This document shows positions 30,420 to 41,901 of a DNA stretch of 64,000 nt, in pieces; the first letter of the stretch is position 1, and the number at the start of each line of letters is the position of its first letter. Source of the DNA: Casuarina equisetifolia (lineage: Eukaryota > Streptophyta > Magnoliopsida > Fagales > Casuarinaceae); NCBI GenBank assembly GCA_028551475.1, contig CM052361.1, positions 22,209,491 to 22,273,490 of the forward strand, read 5' to 3'. A program made the translations under genes and the position numbers. A model generated the notes under the pieces. That model was not told the origin of the DNA. It worked only from the letters and a program-made list of their open reading frames with translations, and made no database searches.

Positions 30420-30560
30420 AGATGAATACTTACATGCATACATTTTGCATGTATATATACATGCATCCATACTTACATTGATATATTCATACTTGGCATA
30501 ATTATATACTTCCATTTTTTCATGCACATACGCATATTTGAAAGCATATAGGTACTTTAG
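30420..30560. repeat. 8-bp minisatellite array 9 (terminal remnant)
   Basis: Short, strongly decayed trace (ACATGCATACATTTTGCATG and similar) that marks the right edge of the higher-order repeat. Confidence 0.6.
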
Positions 30561-30589
30561 GGCTTTGATAAAATAGTCTCCAAGGGGCT

Positions 30590-31550
30590 TTGCCCTAAGA
30601 TTTTACCATTTCCATGTAATTAATATATGTCACTAATTTGATAATTATAATGTTATCATTTTCATATAATTACGATTTTATCATTTTCATCTAATTATGA
30701 CTTTGTCAATTGATAATTATCATTTGACGATTTGATTTAGTTTCGAGTTTACTACCTCTAATTATGATTTTAGCAATTCATGTAATTACCATTTTCTCTA
30801 ATTACAATTTTACCACTTCTATGTAATTACGATTATAACATTTCATGTAATTACAACATTTGCCAATTCAATAATTACAATTTTATCATTTTAATGTAAT
30901 TACGATTTTACCATTTTCATGTAATACAATTTTAGCATTTCTATGTAATTAGAGTTTGCCAATTGATATTACGACTTTATTATTTTTATGTAATTAAGAC
31001 TTTACCACTTTCTGTAATTATTATTTTAGTATTTTCATGTAATTACGAGTTTGCCAATGATGCAATTCGAATGATAGAGATAATTACGATTCTATCATTT
31101 ATGGGTAATTACGATTTTACCATTTGACTTAATTACGAGTTTGCCAATTTCATAATTACGATTTTGCCATTTCATTTAATTACTATGTTACCACTTTTTT
31201 TTATTACAATTTTACCATTTTCATGTAATTTAGGCCTTAGCACTTACTCTGATTACAACTTCATTATATTCATGTAATTCCAAGTTTTTCAATGAGGTGA
31301 TTACAATTTAGCATTAGATGTAATTATTTTTCTATTTAATTTAATTACCAGTTTGGCAATTCTACAATTATGACCATTTGATTTAATTACGGCTTTGCTA
31401 CTCTCAAAATTACGATTTCCCCATCATGTAATTACGGTTTTAACATTTTCATTCAGTCACGACGTTCCCAATTCCATAATTACAATTTTACCATTATTTA
31501 GAAATACGATTTTACCATTTTAATGAATAACGTTGTTACCATTTCGATGT
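30590..31550. repeat. AT-rich minisatellite, ATTACGATTTTACCATTT family
   Basis: Roughly 40 degenerate tandem copies of a unit of about 22-26 bp with the core TAATTACGATTTTACCATTT, often followed by TCATG. It has no relation to the 8-bp repeat to its left. It stops abruptly where TNL intron-1-like sequence begins at about 31553. Confidence 0.8.
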
Positions 31551-31552
31551 AA

Positions 31553-32640
31553 AAGAAGGATAAAACCATAAGATAAATACCAGCAAAGAAAAAATAAACA
31601 AAAAATAAAGATGAATCATATGCAAAGGATAGTATCATCTTGATCGAGAGAGACTACAATGTCATGACGAACAATTGTCTCGTGTTAAATCTATTATAGA
31701 TAATCCTTGAAAACACATTCACCACGGCGCACTTTGGCTTATATCGATAACATTGGTTTCCTAGTGGCGACATCTCGTGGTGACAGAAACCGTGTGTTCA
31801 TCGACTTCGTACATGAACAATCTGGCAATGGCTGCCAAATACATCCATATTTCCATAAATTAATATTCAGCCCAATTTCGCAGAGGCTCATTATCGCCGC
31901 TGACTGACCTAAAAAACCGACAAAGTGGCCCAAGGCAATTTTTCAGATGTGACTCCTGTAACGAATAGCATTCCGCCACGTCCTAATCTCTACCCCATTT
32001 ATCAGAAACAGTCCTAGGTGTCTCCTTTCTTCATGCCCCGAGTCAAAAAAAATAAAAATAAAAAATAAAAAAAATGCAATAAGCACTCTTTGGAGAAAAT
32101 GACAATAAAAATACTTGATCCAAAAGTTGAAAAACAGAAAGAGATAAGATATTGCCGCAATCGCTTCAGCTGGAGAAATTTTCTGTCAGTTTCTATTACA
32201 ATTTTCAAACAATGAATACAACATCTTATCTTGTACAAGTTACACTTTATTTTCGTATGCGTGTACCACAACACAACAAGCTATTCTACTGTAATACGTG
32301 TTTACAGACATCAAGTGCTGCTGTCTGTAAAGCCTGAGGCTGACGTGAACTGGAGTGGTGCAACGTGGACTGTGTCAACATCCCCTCACAAGCTGCCAGG
32401 TTAGGCTAAACTGTCAGCTTGGAACGAAAAAGACATAAGGGCGTTGTGAAGTTATCAACAGCTTAATTAGTACAAGAAATAAATTGTAAGTAGAGTTGAT
32501 TTACTGGAGTGCTATAATTCGATAGAGACGGTCTTTCCCCTTGGAAGCTCCTAGCCATCTTGTAAGGTAAGAATCCCGAATCGCATCGTGTCATGTATAC
32601 GTGATCGGCGAAGTTCTGGTACGTGTTTTCACCTCGGAGC
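31553..32640 (-). pseudogene. TNL relic P0: TIR fragment plus intron 1
   Basis: At 32480-32640 the minus strand reads RGENTYQNFADHVY and further traces (YKMARSFQGER) that match the TIR start RGEDTRQNFTDHLYNAL...RTFRDNEEIRKGK of the neighbouring genes, with indels. At 31553-31720 the sequence matches intron 1 of TNL-C (GATAAATACCAGCAAAG against GATGAGTAACAGCAAAG, then TATCATCTT...GACGAACAATTGTC). The order TIR, then intron 1, is right for a minus-strand gene. The NB-ARC exon expected next is replaced by the AT-rich minisatellite. What lies between 31740 and 32470 is unclear. Confidence 0.65.
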
Positions 32641-35600
32641 CGAGATCTTATATACAACAACGTTGGTGAAGAGAAATCAACGCTGAGGTCCCACAAAAAA
32701 GTGAAAGGAAATAAATGAATAAATCAATGGGTGCGGGACCCACGATAAAAGGAAAAATGTGAAAAGAGATTTATATGGGAACCGTGGAATTATTTAGAGA
32801 GCGACGTGACGGAGAATTGAAGAAAAATCTGTCTTGGGCCCCACGTGAAGAATTTTCTCGTTGCAAAGCAAGAACTCTTTAGGCGTCGGAATTTGTCTAG
32901 AGAATGGCATGAAAAAATCAGCCTATGAAATTGTCCAGAAAGCTGAAGAAACCGACTTGAGAAGTCGGTTAGGCGTTCTACCCCAAGGTGCACTAAGGAA
33001 AGTGCCAAAAGAGGGGGTGCCGAGTGGAGGCACAAGGACGGGTGCGGAGTGGAGGCACCAGGATGCGCTAAGAAAAGTGCCACTAGAGGCGTGCCAATAG
33101 AGGCGCGCCAATGGAGAAGGCAGGCGCTAGGAGGGCATCTAGAGAAGGCAGCCGCCAGGAGAGCGCTAAGAGAAGGTGCCAAAGTAGGCGTTCAAAGGAG
33201 TGTGGTCATGAGAGCTGCTAGGAGAGAGCAGTATAACCAACCCAAGTCCGGCAACGCAGTCCTGTGATACACAACACTCCATATGATTCTGTGAAGGAAT
33301 GTGTGTCCAATAAAGCGTGAGAAGTGTAGAGGTGTTAGACGTGTAAAGTGAGGAAAGAGAAGTAGGGTAAGTGTCTTTCATTGGCCTTGTAAAGAGTTTG
33401 TTCTGGTATTAAATGAAAAGTCTTGTACGTTTGTCCTCCGTTTGTGTGCAATTCTTGGGTCCACTTGAGCTTCTACAGTTGGTAGCCTCCAATCAAATTG
33501 GTTAGAACTGGGATATCATATGCCAAGGAACTGCGAAGTTAAAACCGTAAAGAGCTTCTCTAAGAAGAAATTTATAGAAGCCTCTACTTTTATGTGAACT
33601 GCAGCGGATTATAAGTTGGAAGTATCATTTGGAGCAAAGGAGATCTCTTGGAAAAAAGCGCAAACAAGTGACCCCCGAGTTTCATTCCCTGAAAGGTGAA
33701 AGTATATGGAAGAACATTCAAGATTCAGTTGCTTAATGGGTGAACGAATTTGGAAACTCACTACTTTGGAGGAAAATGGTGCCAAATTGGACGATACTCG
33801 TTGTCGATTGATTCAGTTCAAAAGAAATATTTACATAGTTAGAGAGAGAGAGAGAAGGACAGGGTTATGAAAGTCATTTCCAGATAACATTACACAATCT
33901 TGTGTGAAGAGAAACTCACAAGATCAATTGGAAACCCGTCTTCAGACAAAGCACAATGACTGAGATTTAGCTCATCCAGAAAAAGAAGTCCAGAAATAGA
34001 ATGTGGTAGCAAAGGTGGGCCGATCGAAATTTTTGGTGACATCCAAGATGAAAAGCACGACGAGGAAGAACTGGGCGTTCTCTTTTACATCTCAAAGTTC
34101 AATGTTGTGATCTTCCAAAAGATCAAAGCAGAATAGTCGTAGCTTATTAACGGCTCCATTGCGTACAACTGTGTGAAAGCCATCATATTCCCCGTTTGCT
34201 TCGGTAACTTATCAAGTCTCAAGCAATAAGAAATGTTAAGAATTTGAAGAGAATGTAAGTTGTAAATGCTAGTCGCAATATTCCTATGGCTTGTGCATCC
34301 TTTTAAATTTAGCAAAACAAATATTTTCCAAGATCCAAATGGACTCGGTAAAGTTTAACCAATTTTGTGCAACCTTCAAATATGAATTTCTCTAAATGTG
34401 GGACTCCGGAGAAACTTGGTGATTTGTTGACATCTTTAGAATAGCTGAGGTTAAACACTTTCAAGTTGTTGAGCGTCCATGGAAACTTAAACACACACAC
34501 ACATACACACAAAAGAGAAAATTGAAATGTTATTACTTGTTATATGTTTGAAATGAGGAAGGAAAAAGTATGCTAGATTGTTATTTTTTGTAATCCTCCC
34601 AGATTTGTATGGTTTTACTTTGTTGTACATCAAGAACAGCAATATTCTTTAAATGAAAGTATTGTGTTAGAAACTTGAAAGGTCACCCATGCTAACAAAG
34701 TCTTATTTTTTTGGGTAGAGGTTGAAAGTATACCACGAGATGTGCAACATTGATTTAAAGCAGTCTCAAAAATCATATATGCAGATACTTAAGTGTTGAA
34801 TATTGTGTGTTTAAGTATAGGTTCATTTAAAATGAGACCATCCTCTTGTGATCCCTAATAAAACATAAAATTGTGTATACAATTTACATCTTGACCTTAT
34901 AGAAGACTACGACACCAGAATTCGATTACAGCTTTTTAAAGATATGAAGTACTGCATGTTGATTCAATACAATCAATTATAAGCCAACTTCGTATGCTAT
35001 TTCAATTATGACGCATGCTTGAACCTAAATAAAACTCTCACAAACATCCACATAACATGTCTATTTTGTTTATATGCATTAAATGTGTATGCTTCTTCAC
35101 ATGCATTTATTTAATACATTTAATTTTTTTTACAAGATCTTAATCTGCCATACTTATCTGTAACATTGAGGATTTTCTTCTCACAAACAATCTCTTTTTG
35201 TATTGAATCATGTTTTACATCTGCAAGCTACTTTAAAATCAATTATTAGGAAGGATCTTTTATCTATAATTTTGATATCACTATTTGTAAAGCAACCATA
35301 GCTTTCAAGTATCTTAATTGCATACTTTTTTATATATATATATATTCTACTAAAGAAATGGAATATCAAGAAATATATCCTTCATAAAGTTATTTGAAAA
35401 TTATAACTTGTTCTTAATCTTTTTGAATCCTCTGGCAATGTTTCTTTCAAATTTTCAATTTCACTTATACATTCATATTTGCTCGAAACTTTAAGACCTA
35501 ACAAAAGTCCTCCAAATATATTTCACTGCATTGATTGAAAGCTATTGGTATCACAATCATGGAGGGGAAAATATACAAAGGCATGCCAACTAAAAACTTC

Positions 35601-36104
35601 ATTGATATAATTTACTGACTTGTATTCGTAATCCATACCTTGTTGAGCTTATAAATGCTCATCTCTAGTTGTTATGATGAATTTACTTCCCGAGTCAAGA
35701 CATCATAAGTTTACTAGCAATTTTTGCAATTGATCCAAGTCATCAGCATCATCAAGAATAACAAAAATTCCTTTATAATAAACCTTTCGTTAAATCAAAG
35801 TGATTAATTTTCTACTATGTTAACCATCAAATCCTTTTGCAATATACAAATTTTTTTTGTAACTTAATTGAATTGCTGAACTTTATTGATGTTTCTTTAA
35901 TCTTGTTGGCACCTACAAATCAATAATATATTCAAGTACAAACAACTTTCGCTATCAATGCCAGGTATTCTATAGATGCCTATAATGCAAACCACAACAT
36001 TTCCAAGATTCTGTTCTAGTTGAATGCTTGGCAACAACCAAGCAGGTGGGTTCGCTATGTAGAAAATTTCATTGACAATCTTCTCATCAACCCTTGTTCC
36101 CTGC
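32641..36104 (-). pseudogene. TNL relic P1: NB-ARC, LRR and C-JID remains
   Basis: Reading on the minus strand from 36104: after an AG acceptor the frame begins QGTRVDEKIVNEIFYIANPP, equivalent to the start of the NB-ARC exon (SEARFIDQIVDEILCVVNPT). The P-loop has decayed to GIYRIPGID. Further NB-ARC remains reach about 35100, exon-3 remains lie at 34580-34860, LRR remains at 33870-34510 (VFNLSYSKDVNKSPSFSGVP, LEKFIFEGCTKLVKLY) and C-JID remains at 33478-33830 and 32641-32666. There are many stops and indels. No TIR exon is found between 36104 and TNL-A. The C-JID part is split by a solo LTR. Confidence 0.75.
32667..33477 (+). mobile_element. Solo LTR inserted in the C-JID relic of TNL P1
   Basis: 811 bp from TGAAGAG to CTTCTACA, flanked by a perfect 5-bp duplication GTTGG (32662-32666 and 33478-33482). 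Joining the flanks gives CAACGTTGGTAGCCTCC, which aligns with the uninterrupted C-JID exon of TNL-C (TAGCGTTCGTAGCCTCC at about 47645-47661). The empty site is therefore documented by a paralogue. An AATAAA lies at 33309-33314. The centre (33000-33180) is GC-rich with degenerate GAGGCGCGCCAA-like repeats. Orientation is tentative. Confidence 0.8.
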
Positions 36105-36369
36105 CTAATCAATATTGTCCTAAAGAAGGCAACAAGATAAGCGCAAGTAAAAAGGAAACCAAACAAAAATAAAAGAAGGAAGAGTCATCTATACTTGAAG
36201 TACATTACCAAAAAGAAAAATAGAAAGTCCGTGGAAGTCTAAATCCCGTCCAGAGGAAAATGAAGGCCATCTGAACACAAAGTAGTCCACGTATTATTTG
36301 TAAATCCACATATGTTCAAATCATAAAAACAAAGAGGGAGGAAAATTCAAACCTGAAGGTCACAACTCT

Positions 36370-39300
36370 TCACAATGACTTTGGAGAACTCATTCTCAGT
36401 AGCAGTATCACCTTCACGACCTCAACTTCAGCAACATTATCTTCCAAGACCCCATCTTCTGCAGCAACATAACCTGAAGGGACGTTATCCATTGTAGCAG
36501 CAATACGCCAAGAGATGGTATAGTCTCTGGAATCATCACCTTCACTCAACTCATCATCAGTAAAACCATAGACTTCAGACACCGTGTCCATTTCATAGTC
36601 ATCTAAAGCATTCTGCGCGTCAACTAGTTCATGAATTCCACATTTATGGACTTCAATGTCTCCGTGGAATTCTATGGACATCTCTATTTCGTCTCCACTT
36701 CCAATCTCCATTCCATTTCCAATTCCTTCTGCACAGTGTATATAGCAACTCTTCGAAAATCTGCGAGGAATGCAGCAGATTTCTGGTACAAAATACCGTC
36801 GGCATTCTCCAATCGATTTGGTTATAAGCGGGATCTTATATGCTAGACAACGAGCTGCTAAGTATAAAGTGCTAAAGGCTTCTGTAAAAAGAAATTGATA
36901 GAAACCTCTAGTCTTATTGTACATGGAGACTACCACTAGAGGATTATACATTGAAGTAGAACTTGGGAGCATAAGAGGCCTCTTGATAAGAAGCCCAAAC
37001 AAGCAACCCCCGAAATTCACGCTGCAGAAGTGAAGGCACATGAAAGGACATTGAAGATCCGTCTGCTTGATGCCTGACCCAACGTGGAATCTCACAACTT
37101 AGCAGCAAAATGGTATGAAATTGAACGTCTCTGTTGCTCAATTGATGCTACATCAAAAGAAAGATTGTGATCGTCACACACACACACACACACACACCCG
37201 AGAGAGAGAGAGAGAGAGAGAGAGAGCTAACCTGAAAAAAACCAGGAGATACTAACGCTTCCATGACAGTGAACAAAGATCTCAACCTGCGCAAATTTTC
37301 CTCGTCGACCAGATTGTGGCATTTATGAAGAGAGAACATTACTGAATGTTCCATGTCGGAAAAATCTGGGAGTCTTTTCAATGACGTGCAGCCTGTTGCA
37401 TATAACATACACAAACTTCTAGGGACTCCTGAAATCGACTGAAGATCCGTACACCTATCGATCTCTAGATCAAATAAATTGGGAAGGCCCTTGATGCTCT
37501 GAGGTAAGGTACGAAAATTATTTCCAGATAATTTCAAGATTTTTAGTGAAGATAAACTCTCAAGATCAACAGGAAACTCGTCTTCAGACAAGGCACAAAA
37601 ACTCAGATCTAGCTCCCCCAAAGAACGAAGCCCACAAATGGAAGAAGGTAGCAAATTTATACGGCTTGAGATTTTTGGTGATATCCAGGATGACAAGCAT
37701 GACGGGCAAGAATTTGATAGTTCTCTTTTACATCCAGAAAGTCCAATGCTGCGATTCTCCAAAAGATCAAAGGAGAGTTTGTGACCAATAACAGTTCCGT
37801 TTGCATCGATGAGAGGCGAAGTCAACATATTTCTCATTTGCTCAGGTAACTTGTTCAGTCTTAAACAAAAGGGCATTTCAAGAATTTTGAGAGATCCCAA
37901 ATTAGAAATGCTGCTCGGAAGATTCCTAAGGCATACGCAACCTCCCAATTTCAGCAAAACAAGCCTTCCCAAACATCCTATGGAGTCGTGAAGTTTAGCC
38001 AACCTTGTGCAACCTTCAAGGATTAGCTCCTCTAATTGTGGGACTCCCCTGAAATTTGGTGATTTTGTCAGATACTCGGAATGACTGAGATTAAGGACCC
38101 TCAGGCTCTTGAGTATCTATGAAAGTCAAATTATAGGAAGAGAAAACAAGTGAAAAATTATTTTCAGTTAAACATTTAATCTTAACGAAAAAAGTAATAA
38201 GTATTATAAGATTGTTATACCTTGTAACTTTTCCACACTTTTACAGCTTTACTTTGTCGCATGTCAAGAACAATAAGGTTCTCTAAATGAAAATCTTGTG
38301 GTAGGCATTTCAAAGGGCACCTTTGCCAATATAGCCATCTTAGCTCTTTCGACATATGCTTAAAGCATCCTCTGAGATATACAGCGTTCATTTGGAGCAC
38401 TCTCAAGTTTGTCATATTAGCAAATGCTTCAGTTGCCAAAATTGTATCCTCAAAACAAATAATTGAATATATAATTTATATTTTCATCATGGATAAATTT
38501 AGCACATCTTTGAATTCCATTATAGCTTTTCAAAGCCGCAAGTATCAAATGTTGACATGATACAACTAAAAATAATATTCCTATATTATTCGAAGTGTGA
38601 TGCATGCTTGGCAAAAAGATAAAAATATCATGCATAATGAATTTACCATGTGTGTATTTGTACATGTTTATATACTTTAAATAGATATGATTCTTACCGT
38701 AAGATTGCATAGTACATTCAAGGCATCTTCATGGGACCATAGTCTACTATACTTTCCAGGAATGTTGAGTGCCTTTTCACGAATAATCTCTCTCCCCATG
38801 TGTTGAATTAAGCTATGCATCCTCAACTTATTTTGAGAATTGATTATCACAAGAGATCTTTGTTCAAGAAATTTGATACCGTTATTAGGAGAGAAACCAC
38901 AACCTTCAAATATCTTCATAGCATATTCTTTATTTATACCAATAAAAAAACATGCAATATCAAGAAACATATCTTTTGTAAAAGGATCCAATGAATCAAA
39001 GCTTATTTGAAGTACTTTTTGAATTCTATCATGTGATTTTCTTTCTAATTTTTTTAATTCACTCTTCCATTCAACCACACTCCTTCCTTTGAGAAAGGAA
39101 CCTAAAACCTTAAGGCCTAATGGAAGTCCACCAATGTACTTCACAGCATTGATTGAAAGCTCTCGGTAACCCAGCCTTGGATGGTCCAAATCAAAGGCAT
39201 GTCGGCTGAAAAGTTCAAGGGAGTGTGGGTGATTCAAGGTTTTGACCTTGTATTTGCCATCTACTTCAAGTTGAGTTAATAAATGCTCGTCTCTAGTTGT

Positions 39301-40870
39301 TATAATTAATCTACTTCCTGATCCAAAGCACCTGAGATATCCAAGGAAGTTGTACAACTGCTCCAAGTTATCTACATCATCAAGGACAATAAAAACTCTT
39401 TTGCAATGAAGTCTTTCCTCAATTAAAGTGATTCCCTCATCACTATGGTCAATTATGAAATTCTTTCTCAATATATCATGAAGAAGTTTCTTTTGTAACT
39501 TAACTAACCCATTAAACTTTTCAGTAGTATCTTTAATATCTAAAAGACAACTACTTCCTTCGAATGCATAAGATATGCTATTATATACAGTTTTTGCTAT
39601 CTCCGTTTTACCAATGCCACCCAAGCCATAGATCCCAATAATGCGTACATTACTTTTTCCAATACTTAATAAAGCTTTGACCTTTTCAACTGAAGATTCT
39701 ATTCCAATTGGATTCTTGGCAACATTCAGGCGAGTGGGGTTCACTACACACAAAATTTCATCTACAATCTGGTCGATGAACCTCGCTTCAGACCTAATCA
39801 GCAAATATCATTCAAAAGACAATAAGATAACCACAAGTAAAAGGGGGAATAGAAAAAAATAAAATAAACAAAAAAAAGTCATTTTTAGCCAAAGGACATT
39901 ATCATCTTGGTCATTTCGGACCACAATGATATAATAAGCGATAAAGTCATTTCAATGTTATCATGGATAACGTTTAAGCATATTTTTACGTGATCTTTTG
40001 TTGACGTTTAAGTATGTTCATACAAAAAATTTCCCACAACGGCATGCCGTAAACCCATTTTTCCTTAAGTCTTTTTTTCCTTTCCACGGAAAAAGCCCGT
40101 AATTAGTAGTTTTAAGAAAGCATGATTACAATATCATTCCTGTCAATGACAGTTTATTCGATAGGCGTTCTTAATTTTCACGATTCAAGAACCAAGATCC
40201 CTTTTTAGGTGGCATGATCTTTATATTGCGGTAGGGTGGACATAAGACAGAAAAACATCTACGACACAAGTCTAAAGCTAGCTTTTTAACTTATAAAGAA
40301 AAAGAAAAGGCTAACTAAATTCGAAATTCATAAAACAGCGTAGAGAGACCGTGGCATAACATTACCCATCTGCAAAAGTCGAGAGATCCTTGCCGGCGAA
40401 GCCCGCGGCTTCAGTAAGAGCTCCTTTCCACCTCTTCACCCTCGCCCTCTCCATTTCTGTTTGAGACTGCTTTTCATGCTTCGTAAAAGCTTCCGAAAAA
40501 TTTCCAGTTTGTTTTCGAACATCCGAGGGCTTAACGTGATAAAATATAGGATAAAGAGTGTGGTCATTGTTGTTCCTACAACAGTCCACAATTTCGGCAA
40601 GTTCATCAAGGCACCAAGTGGAAGAAGCATAATTTCCGGAGAAAACCACAATGGAAATCCTTGATTTACGAATCGCACTGGGCAGTTCGGTAGAAATTGT
40701 CTTCCCTTTCGAATCTCTTCATTATCTCGGAAGGTACGAATTCCGAGTCGATCTAAGGCATTATAGAGGTGATCGGTGAAGTTCTGGCGAGTGTCTTCAC
40801 CTCTGAAACTCAGGAAAACATCGTAATCCCAACGAACTCTAGCAGATGATGAAAGAAATTGGCCAGCCAT
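36370..40870 (-). pseudogene. TNL-A: TIR-NB-LRR-C-JID receptor with two one-base frameshifts
   Basis: Exons: 40870-40366 (TIR), 39793-38698 (NB-ARC), 38448-38221, 38116-37232 (LRR) and 37147-36370 (C-JID), with clean GT-AG borders. The TIR has DYDVFLSFRGEDTR and WCLDEL, whose Glu is the NADase residue in TIR receptors. NB-ARC has GLGGIGKT, VLDDVD, TTRD, GLPLGLKVLGSF and FLDIACFFIG. The MHD motif reads MHS. Exon 1 is 505 nt instead of 506: one base is missing at about 40707-40709 after NEEIRKG. Exon 5 is 778 nt, one extra base: at about 36950 the frame that matches paralogues runs into TAA (36944-36946) and the C-JID continues in the next frame to 36370. Exon 3 is 48 nt shorter at its 5' end than in paralogues (228 against 276). 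Corrected length would be 1,163 residues. Sequencing error is the alternative to true loss. Confidence 0.85.
37177..37226. repeat. (CA)n and (GA)n microsatellites in TNL-A intron 4
   Basis: A CACACA run (about 37177-37197) and a GAGAGA run (37200-37226) sit inside the 84-bp intron. On the coding strand the donor GTTAG is followed at once by a CT tract. Confidence 0.85.
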
Positions 40871-41033
40871 AGAAAAAACTTGTGGATCAGAGGAGGAGAT
40901 AAAAAGTGCGTAGTTAGGGAGGGGGAGAGAAAGAAAGTTTCTCATGTTTTTATCCACACGGTTGCCTCTCTAGTGTCGCTTAGTTCTCAGAAGCTGCGGA
41001 TAATGAAAGTTGTGCGAAGCATCTTCCCGTTTT

Positions 41034-41043
41034 GGTCAAGTCA
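41034..41043 (-). promoter_or_regulatory. W-box pair upstream of TNL-A
   Basis: GGTCAAGTCA (TGACTTGACC on the coding strand) lies 164 bp before the ATG. The same ten bases occur 162 bp before fragment B and 154 bp before TNL-C. TTGACC is a WRKY-type site. Conservation at a fixed distance among diverged promoters supports function, but this is inference. Confidence 0.5.
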
Positions 41044-41099
41044 CGTTTTTACCGGGAGCTTATTTTCTTCGAAACAGGTCCCCTTACTATCTGAAAGTC

Positions 41100-41660
41100 T
41101 ACGCTAAATAAAGCGATCACAGTGAAGCCCAAGCGTGCTGCAATTTGCCCCCATGTAGTTCATCCCGGAAAAACTTTCCCTTGACAAACTTCTTCCTTTT
41201 CTTCGGCTTTTTGTTCTTGGTGGAAAGAGTGAGAAAAGTAACCGTGACTGGGAAGTGGGAAAATGACTGATTAACATTTGATTCTGTTTAGTATGAGGAG
41301 AACCTAGACCACACAGCGACCAATATTGTTTGTTAATCAATCTAATGATCTTTTATTCAAACCTACCATCTTATGCAACTTCCTGCCATTGCTTCAATAG
41401 ACTTAAACAAAGACTAATCGAATTAGACTACTGTAGCCGTTAGTGGTGCAAAAGATTCTATTGCCAATGCAGCATGCAAGATGAAGATAATTTGATCCAT
41501 TAAGTCAAACGTTTTGTAGAATGCCTCATTCTCCATGAACCTTCTTCCGTTTGTTTCACGGCATAATAGATCGGAAAATAGAATTTCCTAGCAATGATGA
41601 TTTTGGGAATTGTTAAATGGACATTGTTCCTTCTTCTACTTGGTGTTTTCTCATATAAAC
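41100..41660. repeat. Duplicated TNL upstream block, copy 1
   Basis: Matches 43440-44040 over its length (for example GATTCTATTGCCAATGC, TTGTTCCTTCTTCTA). Together with the TIR exon it forms a promoter cassette copied several times in this cluster. Confidence 0.75.
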
Positions 41661-41695
41661 TACTCTTCAATTTTCTCTGTATTTTCTTTCAGAAA

Positions 41696-41806
41696 AGGAA
41701 TCGAGGCCTCGTAAAGTTGATTGTGAAGTTTTTGCTCAAGTCCCCTATGAAAATCAAGGAAAACAGTGGTAACCCTAACGAGTGAGAAGTACTCAAAGAA
41801 TCTGAG
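41696..41806 (-). pseudogene. TIR start relic R1
   Basis: Minus-strand sequence equivalent to the first 35 or so codons of a TNL TIR exon. It aligns with relic R2 (shared TTGCTCAGATTCTT and GGGACTTGAGCAAAAA) and through it with MAAQFL...DVFLSFRGEDTRKNFTDHL. The ATG position is AAG-like and there are stops. No later exon follows. Confidence 0.6.
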
Positions 41807-41901
41807 CAACCAAGAAAGGGCTCAAGGATCATAACAGCGAGTAATTAAGAGAAAAAAAGATCCTCTCTCTTTAATCAATCCGGTTGCTAAGTTTCCCAGA
41901 A

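Larger units (their letters stand above)
16830..30560. repeat. Higher-order repeat: 8-bp minisatellite arrays alternating with ~0.7-kb spacers
   Basis: About eight units. Each unit is an array of a degenerate 8-bp repeat (CATACWCG, CATACATG) followed by a conserved non-8-mer spacer. Spacers lie at about 16840-17185 (partial), 17646-18079 (partial), 18886-19604, 20476-21194, 22009-22724, 24889-25604, 26531-27229, 28556-29199 and 29901-30419. Four central spacers are 716-719 bp, so the unit was amplified as a whole. The central units (18.1-26.5 kb) are near-identical and the flanking ones are diverged, as expected for unequal crossing-over in the middle of an array. Total unit length is about 1.5-2.0 kb. 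Confidence 0.9.

Noticed and set aside
32790-33182. 130-codon minus-strand Ala/Leu/Pro-rich frame
   Set aside because: It lies inside the GC-rich centre of the solo LTR and consists of degenerate repeats.
33470-33495. ACAGTTGGTAGCC looked like an LTR end followed by a tRNA-Met primer-binding site
   Set aside because: GTTGG is the target-site duplication and TAGCCTCC... is C-JID exon sequence shared with TNL-C, so the LTR is solo and has no primer site.
38450-38710. 86-codon minus-strand frame between TNL-A exons
   Set aside because: It falls within intron 2 of TNL-A, which has good donor and acceptor sites at 38697 and 38449.
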